Assembly (NCBI RefSeq): GCF_003254395.2
Contig: NC_037641.1
Coordinates: forward strand, 12,362,501-12,426,500
Reading direction: 5' to 3'
DNA: 64,000 nt
Source: Apis mellifera
Taxonomy: Eukaryota; Arthropoda; Insecta; Hymenoptera; Apidae
Shown here: positions 26,964 through 37,570 of the stretch, piece after piece
Layout of the letters: each line of letters starts with the position of its first letter
Numbering within the stretch: position 1 is the first letter of the stretch
Position numbers and translations under genes: made by a program
Notes under the pieces: model-generated
The model's input: only the letters and a program-made list of their open reading frames with translations
What the model was told of the DNA's origin: nothing
Databases searched by the model: none

Positions 26964-27185
26964 TCAGTAATAATATATATATATATATATATTATAAATC
27001 GTGAGAGGGAACGTTATCGTTGTTAAGGTTAATTTTTCTCTTTTTAAGATACTCGTATTATATATACATATATTTTTCGGGACGAACAGGATCGAGTGGG
27101 GGAAAATAGTTCTTCGACTTGCCGCAACTCCTTCCGGCTCTGGCTCAGGATCCTCATGAAAGGTGAAAGAGATAAACACTGTCAT
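26964..27185 (-). pseudogene. Possible melittin-exon-2-like relic (doubtful)
   Basis: Reading the minus strand, the frame opens with a short hydrophobic stretch from the ATG at 27185, then DPEPEPEGVAAS and a short basic/hydrophobic segment. The DPEPEPE block is preceded by a pyrimidine-rich tract ending ATGAG, then GATCCTGAGCC. Melittin exon 2 (35252) begins after TTCAG with GATCCGGAAGC, so both the acceptor-like context and the first codons are alike, on the same strand, 8 kb away. No signal-peptide exon was found upstream, the downstream sequence drifts into TA repeats, and the predicted peptide does not resemble mature melittin. It may be a degraded paralogous exon, an unrecognised small peptide gene, or chance. 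Confidence 0.2.
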
Positions 27186-29311
27186 AAAAAGCAAGCGCAA
27201 TTTTTCTCTCTTCGCGCTATTTCTTTTTATCGCGTAAACTTTTTTGTTTACGTAGACGCGTAGTCCATGCTTGCATATGTCAAAAGAGAATCGTCCAAAT
27301 TATCGATTATTTTTCTTTTCCCCGTCAAAAGTGAATTGGAAAAAAGAATTTTAGGAGTCTAAAAAAAAGAAAAGATATAACATTATCTTACCGAAACTGT
27401 GCGAAAAAAAATTAATATTGGAGATAAGATATTTTTTTTTATGCGAAAAAAAATATCATATACATTTAAATATAATTGTAATTGTTCAATCAACGATCGT
27501 ACAATGTAATTAAAAAGATTACGTAAAAATATTACTTATCATTATATATATATATATATAAACATTTTCGTTATATAAAATTCTTTAGAATTTAAAGAAT
27601 TGATAAAAATTCCAGAATCATTACATATATCGCCTCTCTTCACTGATTTATAATATAAACTGATAAATATAAACGTATATATCTTTATATATATAAATCC
27701 AATGACAAAAATAAGTACAACTATTTCAATAATAAGTTTTAATTCCATTATTCGTTAATCTTTCGATCTCGAGTAGAATCTTTCGTCTTCGTAGAAAAAT
27801 TGATTAGAAGATCGTTAAGAAGATATGATGATAGATTTGCGAAAAGATATGAAAAGACTATTTTTCTATTTCCAAATGTTGCGTATTTAACAAAAAAAAG
27901 ATGATCTAAATCTAATTTTTATATCATATTAAAAATTAATCGAAAGAGAACATAATTCCTTGCCTTCCTCGGTTTTATATTTTCAAAATAAAACTTTTCT
28001 TCTCCCTCGAATACAATTAGAATTTTTAGAGATATACGAGATATATAGAATTACGCGATATCACGTGCAAGATGGTCACAGATAAAGCAACTACAAGGAT
28101 ATTGATATTTTCAATTTTTCTTTTTTCTCTCTTTTTTTTCCTAACTTGTACACGTCAGTAATTGTAATCGTAAATATTAGATATTAATTATTATTAAAGA
28201 TATTGAAATAGTTATAATAAGAGCGTTTGAACACAATTGAACATCGCATGATCCAATGAACAATTTTCATTCATTCAATTCATATAATTAAAATTTATTC
28301 CCTCTTAAAAATATATATATACTCGAATTTATCGATTCAACAGACTTTTCTTCTTCTCTTGGAGAAGAGAAGAGACAGACATAATCGTAGTTGTGCACAT
28401 GTCAAAAGAGATGATTCGATCTTAAAATTATCGAATTACTTTCTTCCCCTTTTTCTCCCCCCTCCCTCTTTTTCTCATCAAAAGTGAATGGAGCGCGATA
28501 TATCTTCTTTAATAATTAATAAAAAAGAGCAAAATCATATATATAAATAGCTTATTTTGTATTTAAAATTCTTTCCTTTTTTCTAAGAATTTGTTTTTTC
28601 CTACCTAGAATGGAAATACGTAATACAATACTTATCATTGTCAGTTATCGATATACGTATCATCGCGTTTATTTATCGCGCCTCGATATCTTCTGTATCT
28701 GATAAAATAGGGACGAGAAAAAATAAATAAGAAAAGAAAAAGAAAAAAGAAAAAAAAGGAAAAAGAATTAGAAAAGAAAAGAAGAAGTGATTTCGCTGTT
28801 TCATAGTTTCTAACTAATACGGTTATCGTATATTACACGATAATTATCTGTTTTGCTGTATCGAATAATAAACGGCCGGTCAATCAATCAATTAATAAAA
28901 AGGAAAAAAGGGGGAGAGAAAAAGAGAGGAAGAAACGAGTCTGCGCATTTTATTTTATTTTATTTTTTTTTTTCAATGCTTCAATATTTTCGATCCTCGT
29001 TCGACAATTGGACGAGGATAAGAGAAGCATATATTTTTCGACATATTTGTTCGAAATAGAACGGGATGGAAAATTTCCTCGGTTCGAAGGATGAGAAGAG
29101 AAGAAGAAAGAGGAAAGAAATAATTTAAAAATTCTCATTCGAAAAAATGTTATTATAGAAAATACATGAATCTGTTCAATATATTCATAGATCGGTAATG
29201 TGATAATTTTGATATATTATAAGAAAAACGGAAATTAAAGGACGTTTCTTACAAAGTTATTTTTATTAAAAACAATCGTTTTTCTCCCTTACGCGAGACT
29301 TTTGCAAAATT

Positions 29312-29350
<39 letters not shown>

Positions 29351-29684
29351 TTTCAACAACACAGAAAATTTGATTTCTAAGAAGGAACATTCTTTTTTTT
29401 TTCTTCGATTCATTCGAGATAAGCAGATTTTTTTTTTTCTTTTTCCTATTTGCCAACAAAAAGATAATTCGATTGATTGACGCGACAAAGGAGAGAAAAC
29501 AGATAAAGGAGAACAAGAAATTAGCGATATACACCACGATTTTTATGTATGCGTTAATCGCGTATCATCGAGGCAGAGATATTGATTAAAGGTATCTATT
29601 CAGATAAGGGTAAAGGTTTCTCCCTGATAAGCTTTACAAAGAGTATTTCTACATCATCAAGTTTTGCAGCACTCGCGGATGAAC

Positions 29685-29735
29685 GGCCGGAATATAAACG
29701 TGTAGTCAAGTAAACGAAATCGAGAGATCACGACG
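29685..29735 (+). promoter_or_regulatory. TATA-type promoter of the Ly6/mucin gene
   Basis: ATATAAACG at about 29691-29699 lies ~40 bases before the start codon at 29736, leaving room for only a very short 5' leader. The surrounding GCCGGAATATAAAC resembles the TCCGGTATAAATA of the melittin promoter, though this may be chance. Confidence 0.5.
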
Positions 29736-31234
29736 ATGAAAAAGTTTTTCATAATATTGCTGGCCATCGGCCTCGTCTCTCTACAATCCGGTAAAGTATT
29801 ATGATTATATTTTATCATGTTTAATCAAATTAACTTTTTCTTTCCTTGAACCAAATTTCTTTCTTTCTTTCTTTTTTCTTTTTTTTTTTCAAGTTTATAT
29901 ATATATATATATATAACGTATTGTATTTCATTCTGAATCAGGGGACGCGCTCAAGTGCAGAATATGTAAGGGAAATTGTGATTCACAAAATCAAAATGAA
30001 ATCCAAGTGCAGGAATGTAGCGCATCGAATGTAGAATCATCGACTTCAGTACCATCGACTCCAGAATCATCGAGTCCAGGAACATCGAGTCCAGGAACAT
30101 CGAGTCCAGGAACATCGAGTCCAGGAGCATCGAGTCCAGGAGCATCGAGTCCAGAACCATCGAGTCCAGAACCATCGAGTCCAGAACCATCGAGTCCAGA
30201 ACCATCGAGTCCAGGAACATCGAGTCCAGAACCATCGAGTCCAGAACCATCGAGTCCAGAATCATCGAGTCCAGGAACATCGAGTCCAGGAACATCGACT
30301 CCAGCACCACCGACTCCAGCACCATCGACTCCAGCACCATCGACTCCAGCACCACCGACTCCAGCACCATCGACTCCAACACCACCGACTCCAGCATCAT
30401 CGACTCCAACACCATCGACTCCAGCACCATCGACTCCAGCACCATCGACTCCAACACCATCGACTCCAGCACCATCGACTCCAACAACATCGACTCCAGC
30501 ACCATCGACTCCAGCACCATCGACTCCAGCACCATCGACTCCAGCACCATCGACTCCAGCACCATCGACTCCAGCACCATCGACTCCAGCACCATCGACT
30601 TCAACATCAACGACTCAAAAATCAAAAGGATCGGAAGACAAAGAAGACAAACATTTCATGGGTAAATCAGATATCATCGATATATAATAGTTTTTTAAAT
30701 CGAATTTTACTATAACTATTATAACGATATGAATTTATTTTATACAATAAAGTGGTTATTTACGAGTGGAAATTTAAATATGTTATATTATGTAAATTAG
30801 ATTAAATTAATTAATTTGCTTTATATTTTTTAGGTTATTTCAATGATAGAAATGAAAGGAAGCGTAGAAGTTTGCTCAACCGTTTTTCCTCAGAAATAAA
30901 TGCACGCGCAAATGATTCTACTTTCTATTGTTTTACTATGAAAAGTGAGATATTATTTTCAAATATATAAAATGTTGTTCTTTTTATTTATTTATTTTTT
31001 TCTTTTTTTCTTTTTATGGAAATATAATGGGGAAAGGTTAAATTTTTTTTTTTTTCTTTTGCAGATGACGAAGGAAAAATCGCGGAATTGGGATGTACTT
31101 CTGACAAGAACATTTGTGAAAATAATGAAAAGTGTATCATATGTGACAAAGATGAATGTAATTCGGCAACATCGAATACTATTTTCGCTTCTATGGTGTT
31201 CTCTTTGTCGGTAATCATATTTTTCATGAAATAA
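29736..31234 (+). CDS. GPI-anchored Ly6/three-finger protein with inserted mucin repeat
   Basis: Four exons: 29736-29790, 29942-30661, 30834-30944 and 31065-31234 (TAA), in phase, 351 residues. Residues 1-19 are a signal peptide. Ten cysteines follow in the Ly6/uPAR (LU) order: C24, C27, C31, C44, then C291, C306, C313, C319, C322 and C327, ending CDKDECN, the LU signature. Between C4 and C5 lies a ~200-residue Pro/Ser/Thr repeat (about 50-248) of SSPGT, SSPEP and STPAP pentamers, expected to be heavily O-glycosylated. A basic furin-like site (RNERKRR, 264-270) lies between the mucin block and C5, and one N-glycosylation sequon at N285. The hydrophobic C-terminus (334-350) looks like a GPI-anchor signal. 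The protein should sit on the outer cell surface. The ligand and role are unknown. Not recognised as a named bee protein. Confidence 0.85.
30040..30605. repeat. 15-base coding minisatellite (Ser/Pro/Thr pentamers)
   Basis: About 37 copies of a 15-base unit of the type TCGAGTCCAGAACCA. The first half uses TCGAGT (Ser-Ser-Pro), the second half TCGACT (Ser-Thr-Pro), so two subfamilies have expanded in blocks. It lies entirely in exon 2 of the Ly6/mucin gene and keeps the frame because 15 is divisible by three. Confidence 0.95.
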
Positions 31235-34200
31235 ATAAATTGTCAATTTATTTATTATAAAATATACTTTTTCGAGAATCAAAGATCGATATCGATCGAT
31301 TTTCTTCGTTTTTTCGTGATAAACATCGATATTTAATCTAAAAAAAAAAAAAAAATGCAAACAAAATTTTATATATCATTATTTATATAATGTCAAGATT
31401 CTATGTTTGTATCTAATTGGCCAATAAAAACTTGTTTTATGTTACCTAAATTAAATTCAAAAACTTAATCAAACTAAAAATTCGATTTGTTTTATGCTGT
31501 TTTGAATATCATATCTGACAAAATTAATTGTAAAATTTATAGATACGTACGAATATGAATATGAAATAAAGACATTGCACTTTGCGTTGAAAGTGAAATT
31601 AATTGTAAATTGAAAGTTTATCAAGAATGGATGCAAAAATGGTTAATTAGTTGTTTAACGAACGGCCATAAGAGCCATACAAGAGCAATGAACTCGAGAA
31701 CTGCATTCGACACGTTTCTAATCCTTTTTTCTTTCTTTTTTTTTTTTTTCTTTTTCGAGCTTTCCAATATAAATTTTTTCGATCGTTAATTCTTATCGTT
31801 ACTTCTCCACGTGACACATTTTCCAATTAATTGCACATACTCTCGAAATTAAAAATGCTTGTACGTAAATAATTAATTTTTTCACGATGTATGGAAAAAT
31901 TAGAAGAGAAGAGAAACGCGTTGTTTTTCCATTGCTCGTTGTTACAATTGCGAAAAATGCATTTACAACGCGTGAATAATGGAAGATCGGTGCATCGACG
32001 GGAGACGATTAAAACGAAACGAATGAAGCGAGAAGGAAGCGAGAAGGAGAGAATATGATAGAGAAGAGGTGAAACGCGATTGCGCGTACGATATTCGGGC
32101 GTGCTCGTAACTGATGCGCTTGCCGCGCCTCCTCGCTGGGTTCGTCGGTAATTGTGGCGTTGCTCTCGCGGCAGGAACGCGCGCGGCCGAGCAACTCGAT
32201 TCGTTGGAACTGCGCCACCCGTCCCCACAACTCTCGAGGAACTTCAGTCTACCGTCATCGTTCGCGAGCGTCGTTTCGACACGTTTCTCGTTCGCTTTCG
32301 TTCCACGTTTCTCGTTATCTCTCTATTCTAACGCTATTACCATCACATTTTTTTCGCGCCATAACGTGTTCCGTTTTCCCTCTTCACGCGTTGCAAATCG
32401 AAACAGAGGAGAAGAAAAGGAGGAGACGGGATATATCAAACGCAAGCTTCAATTCACGAACGTGAATTTTTCCATCCTTTCGCGAATAATTAACAAAACT
32501 TGGTAAATTTTGTTTATTCATCGGTGGATTATTCGACGCGTCGATCGATCTATCGAGCAATTATCACTCCATCGTCGTCATGTACGATCAACGCATCTGA
32601 ATTTTTACATCTTCCTTCCCAGACGTGAGACAGGATTTCGAGATTTTCGTCGATTATCGTACGTAACGTAAGTACGTATACGCATCTGATTTTGTTCGAT
32701 AAACATAACTTGTTGCCGTTTGGCGGGAAGTTTGGTGAACGTTTCGAATAAAACTTCTTACGTGGAGGACGAGTAACCTTGAGAAATGCACAGAGTTGTG
32801 CACGAAAGTGGGAGTTGAAATTCGCGATGTATCATAGATACATCTATCGTACGTCGAAACCATTGCAAGAATGTGAATATCGTTATTTGTTTCGAATCGA
32901 TTAAGTGAAAAATCGCGTTCGAATTTCGCTTGATAAAATATTCGATTATTATGACTTTCAATAAATCGAATTTGCTTCCAATTCATTCCTCGTTTACACG
33001 TAACGATTCATTTATTTCGTACGAAAACGTTTACATTGCAACTGTGATTGCGATACATCTCCGCTATTTACGGCAACAATCATTCTTCTTCAACTGCTTG
33101 AAAATTTAAAAATAAAAAAAAAACGTTGACGTTCCGGCCACTAGCGCTGGTTCGATCGTCCGGACGCTGCACATAGCCACCTGTGCGCACTCTGTTATGC
33201 TTCGAATTAGTTACAGCCTTTTGCCGGTTTTCCCTTCTGCACGTTTACAAACAGCTCATCCCAAAATCGAAGATTTCCGCTACGTTGAGCTCGTTAGGGC
33301 TCGTACGCGAATCTGTCTCTCCGCTTAGTTAGTTTCCACTAACGAGGATAACAACGAAGCGTTTCGTTAATCGTGCATCGTCCTTGCGTTGCGCGCAGGA
33401 GTCGTAAATGGTATTACGGTATTCTCTATTGTTTTTTTTCTTGCTTCTTGCAATTCCGTAAAAGCAGGTAGAGGTTGATGCGCGAAAATATGTAGTATTT
33501 CATGAGACATTTCAGTTGAAAACTTGGCATAAGAAATTCATACGATCGTATGATCGGTCCTTGTTGTTAAGACGATTTCTTTTCTCCACTCGATGAAGAA
33601 AGAGCCCCGGTATCGGAAATCGGGGCGCGGGAAATAGAGGAAATTCGGCGACTCCGTATTCTCCTTGTTGAACCACGCGGCGTTCTTTCTCCTTCTCGAA
33701 TTTTAGCGTTATGCTGCATTCAGAATCGATCAGTGTCTGCGCGCAACGTTACAATTATTCATTTTCGCGCAATTATTCAATTCGTACGCTTGGATATATA
33801 TCTTCGCACCGTGAAAACTTGACTTGAACTTTGTAACTATTGAATCTAGGCTAGGATGTGGAAGGATAATTGTTCTGGACAAAAACTTTTAAATAAATGA
33901 AGAATTTGAAGGACAGCCGTTTCCAAATGAAGGATGGACGGTTTAATTGGTACGACGGGGGAAGGAACGCAGAACTGCGAGCTCATCAAACTAATCGAAT
34001 CGAGTATTAAATAATGAATACGTGAAAAAATTGGATCAGTATGTCATATACACGCTGCGTAGACACGATTCCGATCGTTTTTTTTTTTTTTTTTAAACGT
34101 TGTATCGTAATTTCATTTTGCAATAAAGTGAATATCTATTCTCCCACGTCGCTTCTTCCTTTTTCGTTTCCTTTTCTTTCGATGCGTGTTTTGCTTCGAA

Positions 34201-35156
34201 CAATTTTTGGAAAAGAAGAAGACAGAAAAAAAATATGAAACGTTTATCCTTGCATAAATTTAAATTTATTATATTTCCTTGTATACGTTATACGCACATT
34301 TTTCAAAGTTTCGCGTTTTTCAACAATGAAATTCACTAGTGGAGCTATGCAAGGGCGGGGGAATAATTTTATCAGTCAGCTCAAGTAAATTGTGCTTCGT
34401 CGTCGCGTTCGAATGCGGCCAACGATAACTTTCGATCTAGATCTACTTACTTAACATGAACGAAACTCGTTGTTAGAGGTGGCTCGTTTACCGTTAATAC
34501 GACACGAATACACAAGCTAAGACGATAAGATTGGGCTCGATAGACGATGTATTATTAGTATTTGATAGATATTGCCCTTTTACACACGTTCCAAAACCGA
34601 TCAAGTTCAACCCTCTCCTGAAACTCTTTGCCTCTTGTTATTAATACAATCCATCTTTCACCTCTCGAAGTTATACGTCACGCCTGGCTTAAGAATCGAA
34701 TTTTTAAATTTGAAAAATGATCCAATAAAATTGTCAAATGGAAATTTATGATTTGATTGGAAAGTTGAAAGTGCTATTGAAAATTTAGATGTGAAATTAA
34801 TCGTTCCAATGAGAAATGAAATTTTATTTCTCCGATTCTCAAAATTGTTTTCTAGAAACTGTTTTCCCCTCTGTCGGTAATCGCAATGGATTAAGCCCAG
34901 CTAACGATAAAAGTAATACTATAATTTAATATCGATCCAATTTGAATTCGATGGTGTGCAAATAATTCGAGAGGAGGCAAGGAGGGGAGAGGGAGGATCT
35001 GTACAAATAGTTAAGATATAAAACATTGAATAAATTGAATGAGATTTGAATGAATGAGAAAATTTATATTATCAGCATGTATACATGTTTACTTCAAGTT
35101 GCAATAAGATTTTTCGACGATTCGATAGATCGATAAATCGGCATCGATGGATCCGA
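31235..35156. other. Intergenic region between Ly6/mucin and melittin
   Basis: No supported gene in 3.9 kb. 31235-31900 is the Ly6/mucin 3' flank. A CpG-rich stretch at about 32080-32450 and another at about 33120-33420 look like promoter or 5'-leader DNA rather than coding sequence; the frames open across them (32114-32506, 32154-32465) have no domain and low-complexity composition. 34600-35156 holds the melittin 3' flank. Confidence 0.5.
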
Positions 35157-36517
35157 CTAACCCTGTTGCCTCTTACGTTTAATCCAACTTATGAGGGCGG
35201 GCAATCCTGTGGTTAATACCTTCAGAACTGCTCCAATTCCCGCTTCCGGATCCTGAAGAAAAGATATAAAATCGATCAAATTTGGGCCAAGTTTAATTTC
35301 AGTTTGGATATGATGATTAAATATATGGTTTTCTTTTTTTTTTTTCAAAATTATTAAATCATCAAAAATTAAAAAATTGGGGCCAAGTTTAACTTCAGTT
35401 TGGATCATTAAATATATGGTTTTCTTTTTTTTTTTTTTCAAAATTATTAACATAAATCATCAAAAATTAAAAAATTGGAGCCAAGTTTAATTTCAGTTTA
35501 GATATGATCATTAAATATATGATTTTCTTTTTTTTTCAAAATTATTAACATAAATCATCAAAAATTAAAAAATTGAGACTAAGTTTAATTTTAATTTGGA
35601 TATGATGATTAAATACATGGTTTTCTTTTTTTTCAAAATTATTAACATAAATCATCAAAAATTAAAAAATTGGAGCCAAATTTAATTTCAATTTGGATCA
35701 TTAAATATATGGTTTTCTTTTTTTTTTTTTTTCAAAATTATTAACATAAATTATCAAAAATTAAAAAATTGAGGCCAAGTTTTAATTTCAATTTGGATCA
35801 TTAAATATATGGTTTTCTTTTTTTTTTTTTTTTCAAAATTATTATTAACATAAAAGGCCAAGTTTTAATTTCAGTTTGGATCATTAAATATATGGTTTTT
35901 TTTTTTTTTCAAAATTATTATTAACATAAATCATCAAAAAAATTATCATTAAAAAATTGGGGCCAAATTTAATTTCAATTTGGATCATTAAATATATGGT
36001 TTTCTTTTTTTCAAAATTATTAACATAAATCGTCAAAAATTAAAAAATTGGGGCCCAGTTTAATTTTAGTTTGGATCATTAAATATATGGTTTTCTTTTT
36101 TTTCAAAATTATTAACATAAATCATCAAAAATTAAAAAATTGAGGCCAAATTTCAATTTCAGTTTGAATATGATGATTAAATATATAATTTTATTTTTTT
36201 TTTCAAAATTATTAACATAAATCATCAAAAATTAAAAAATTGGGGCCAAGTTTTAACTTCAGTTTGGATTAAATATATGGTTTTCTTTTTTTTTTTTCAA
36301 AATTATTAACATAAATCGTCGATTTAAATTATTAAATTACTAGCGATGAAGAAGAAGAAGAATGGCAAAGAAGGGGAAATAGAAATCTTTTTTGACTTAC
36401 TGCCTCCGCGTCTGCCTCCGCCTCTGGCTCTGGTGCCGGTTCCGGTTCAGGGGCCGCATAGATGTAAGAAATGTACACGACCATAAAAACAAGGGCAACG
36501 TTGACTAAGAATTTCAT
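35157..36517 (-). CDS. Melt: Melittin precursor (prepromelittin)
   Basis: Two exons: 36401-36517 (ATG at 36517, 39 codons) and 35157-35252 (31 codons plus stop), giving the known 70-residue precursor. Exon 1 encodes the signal peptide (about residues 1-21) and most of an acidic pro-segment of X-Pro and X-Ala dipeptides, which is removed stepwise by dipeptidyl peptidase IV. Exon 2 encodes the last pro residues and the 26-residue mature peptide with its basic C-terminal tail, followed by a glycine that donates the C-terminal amide. Melittin is the main honey-bee venom peptide, made in the venom gland; it forms amphipathic helices that disrupt membranes. Nothing in the reading frame is broken. 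The 1148-base intron is a tandem minisatellite. A TATA box lies ~95 bases upstream. Recognition by direct resemblance is unambiguous and identifies the organism as Apis. Confidence 0.98.
35280..36315. repeat. ~95-base minisatellite filling the melittin intron
   Basis: About 11 imperfect tandem copies. Each has GGCCAAGTTTAATTTCA, then TTTGGATCATTAAATATATGG, a T-run of 8-16 bases, CAAAATTATTAACATAAATC and TCAAAAATTAAAAAATTG. Copies begin near 35284, 35379, 35477, 35575, 35671, 35771, 35856, 35959, 36051, 36143 and 36242. The copy at 35856 is shortened at its 5' side. The block covers almost the whole intron, from 30 bases past the exon 2 acceptor to about 85 bases from exon 1. Confidence 0.95.
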
Positions 36518-36559
36518 GATTTCTCCGATCGCTTCCTTCCTTCCTTCCTGTTAATTCTG

Positions 36560-36620
36560 TTAATTCGCTGGTCGTTGCGATGGCTTGAAGGAACCACTCG
36601 TTGCTCCGTTATTTATACCG
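36560..36620 (-). promoter_or_regulatory. Melittin core promoter (TATA box)
   Basis: On the minus strand TATAAATA occupies about 36617-36610, about 95 bases before the ATG at 36517. A start site roughly 30 bases downstream would leave a leader of about 65 bases. This fits a strong, tissue-specific TATA promoter. Confidence 0.65.
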
Positions 36621-37279
36621 GACGAAAATCGTTAAAATTATCGGCGAGCAGGTATTATTCTTTTTTTTTTACAATTTCCGTCGAAGCATCAGGCGTTAAA
36701 AAAAAACGGTTAAGATTGTGCAAATTGTGAATAAAGATTTCGACATAGATAAATAATAAGTTGAAAAAATTTTTTCGCGAAAATTATGAAATTTTTCTGT
36801 GCGTTATATATATATATATATATTTTTGATTTCATCATTTTGCAAAATCAATCTTAAATACGAAAAATTTTAAATTTAATTGAAAATACTCTATATATTG
36901 CGAACAATTACAATTCCAAATAATTTTTATTGAAAGTGGGAAAGAGGCAATTCGAGAATTTTCCTTCGAGAAAAATTCAATTCAAGTTGAAATTACGAGT
37001 AAAATTACTTCCACGAGTTAGTTCGATAATTTATCGTTAAAAGCATAATAATAATAATAATAATAATAAAGCGGGATCGATTGGTAACAGCTACGGATAA
37101 ATCTTATTCGAGCGTTTTTTTTTTTTTTTTTTTTTAATAAGTAATTACACACCTATCAAATATACTTTATCCGAGATTTTTAGACCGGTTTAATCATCCA
37201 TCAAACGGAGTTGTAAAAATGGCCAACTCTGGCCCAGACAAGCGAAGTGCATATACGCGCGCGAGAAGAACGCTTACTT

Positions 37280-37336
37280 ACACGTGTTGTGCACGTGTAT
37301 GCACGTAACATGGCGGCCGCTGGTTGACGGCCGCCA
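37280..37336. promoter_or_regulatory. E-box cluster and GC palindrome upstream of melittin
   Basis: ACACGTGT (37280), GCACGTGT (37291) and GCACGTAA (37301) are followed by TGGCGGCCG (37311-37319) and its exact complement CGGCCGCCA (37328-37336). It lies ~700 bases upstream of the melittin TATA box and could be a promoter of an unannotated plus-strand transcript or an enhancer. Confidence 0.35.
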
Positions 37337-37532
37337 GCGCTACGAATCCCGCGCCGTCGGTGAAATCGAGAGAATCTGGAACTAGCGGTGAGAGTAAGGA
37401 CCGCGCGCGATTCCCCGGATATCCGTCCGCGAAGCTGCGTTCGAACCAGTTCCACCCACGACACATTGAAAGTTACGAGCGGGGAGAAATCGATTTTGCC
37501 CCGTTTTGCCTTCGATCCGCAACGAGCGAGCG

Positions 37533-37570
<38 letters not shown>

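Larger units (their letters stand above)
25168..29735. other. Intergenic region between CCDC170-like and Ly6/mucin genes
   Basis: No confident gene in 4.6 kb. It contains the CCDC170-like 3' UTR, many A/T and TA runs (26970-26993, 27545-27560, 29317-29346), a pair of diverged similar segments near 27275-27345 and 28395-28490, and a doubtful melittin-exon-2-like ORF on the minus strand near 27.1 kb (separate entry). The last ~100 bases are the promoter of the Ly6/mucin gene. Confidence 0.55.

Noticed and set aside
29951..30625. Minus-strand 224-codon frame of MVLES/MVLDS repeats
   Set aside because: It is the complement of the Ser/Pro/Thr coding repeat; the plus strand has signal peptide, splice sites and cysteine pattern, the minus strand has none.
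32114..32506. Overlapping 100-130 codon frames in a CpG-rich segment
   Set aside because: No domain, no clear signal peptide and open on several frames at once, as expected from GC-rich promoter-like DNA.
35280..36315. CRISPR-like array appearance of regular repeats
   Set aside because: The repeats are ~95 bases, adjacent without unique spacers, and lie in a eukaryotic intron: a minisatellite.
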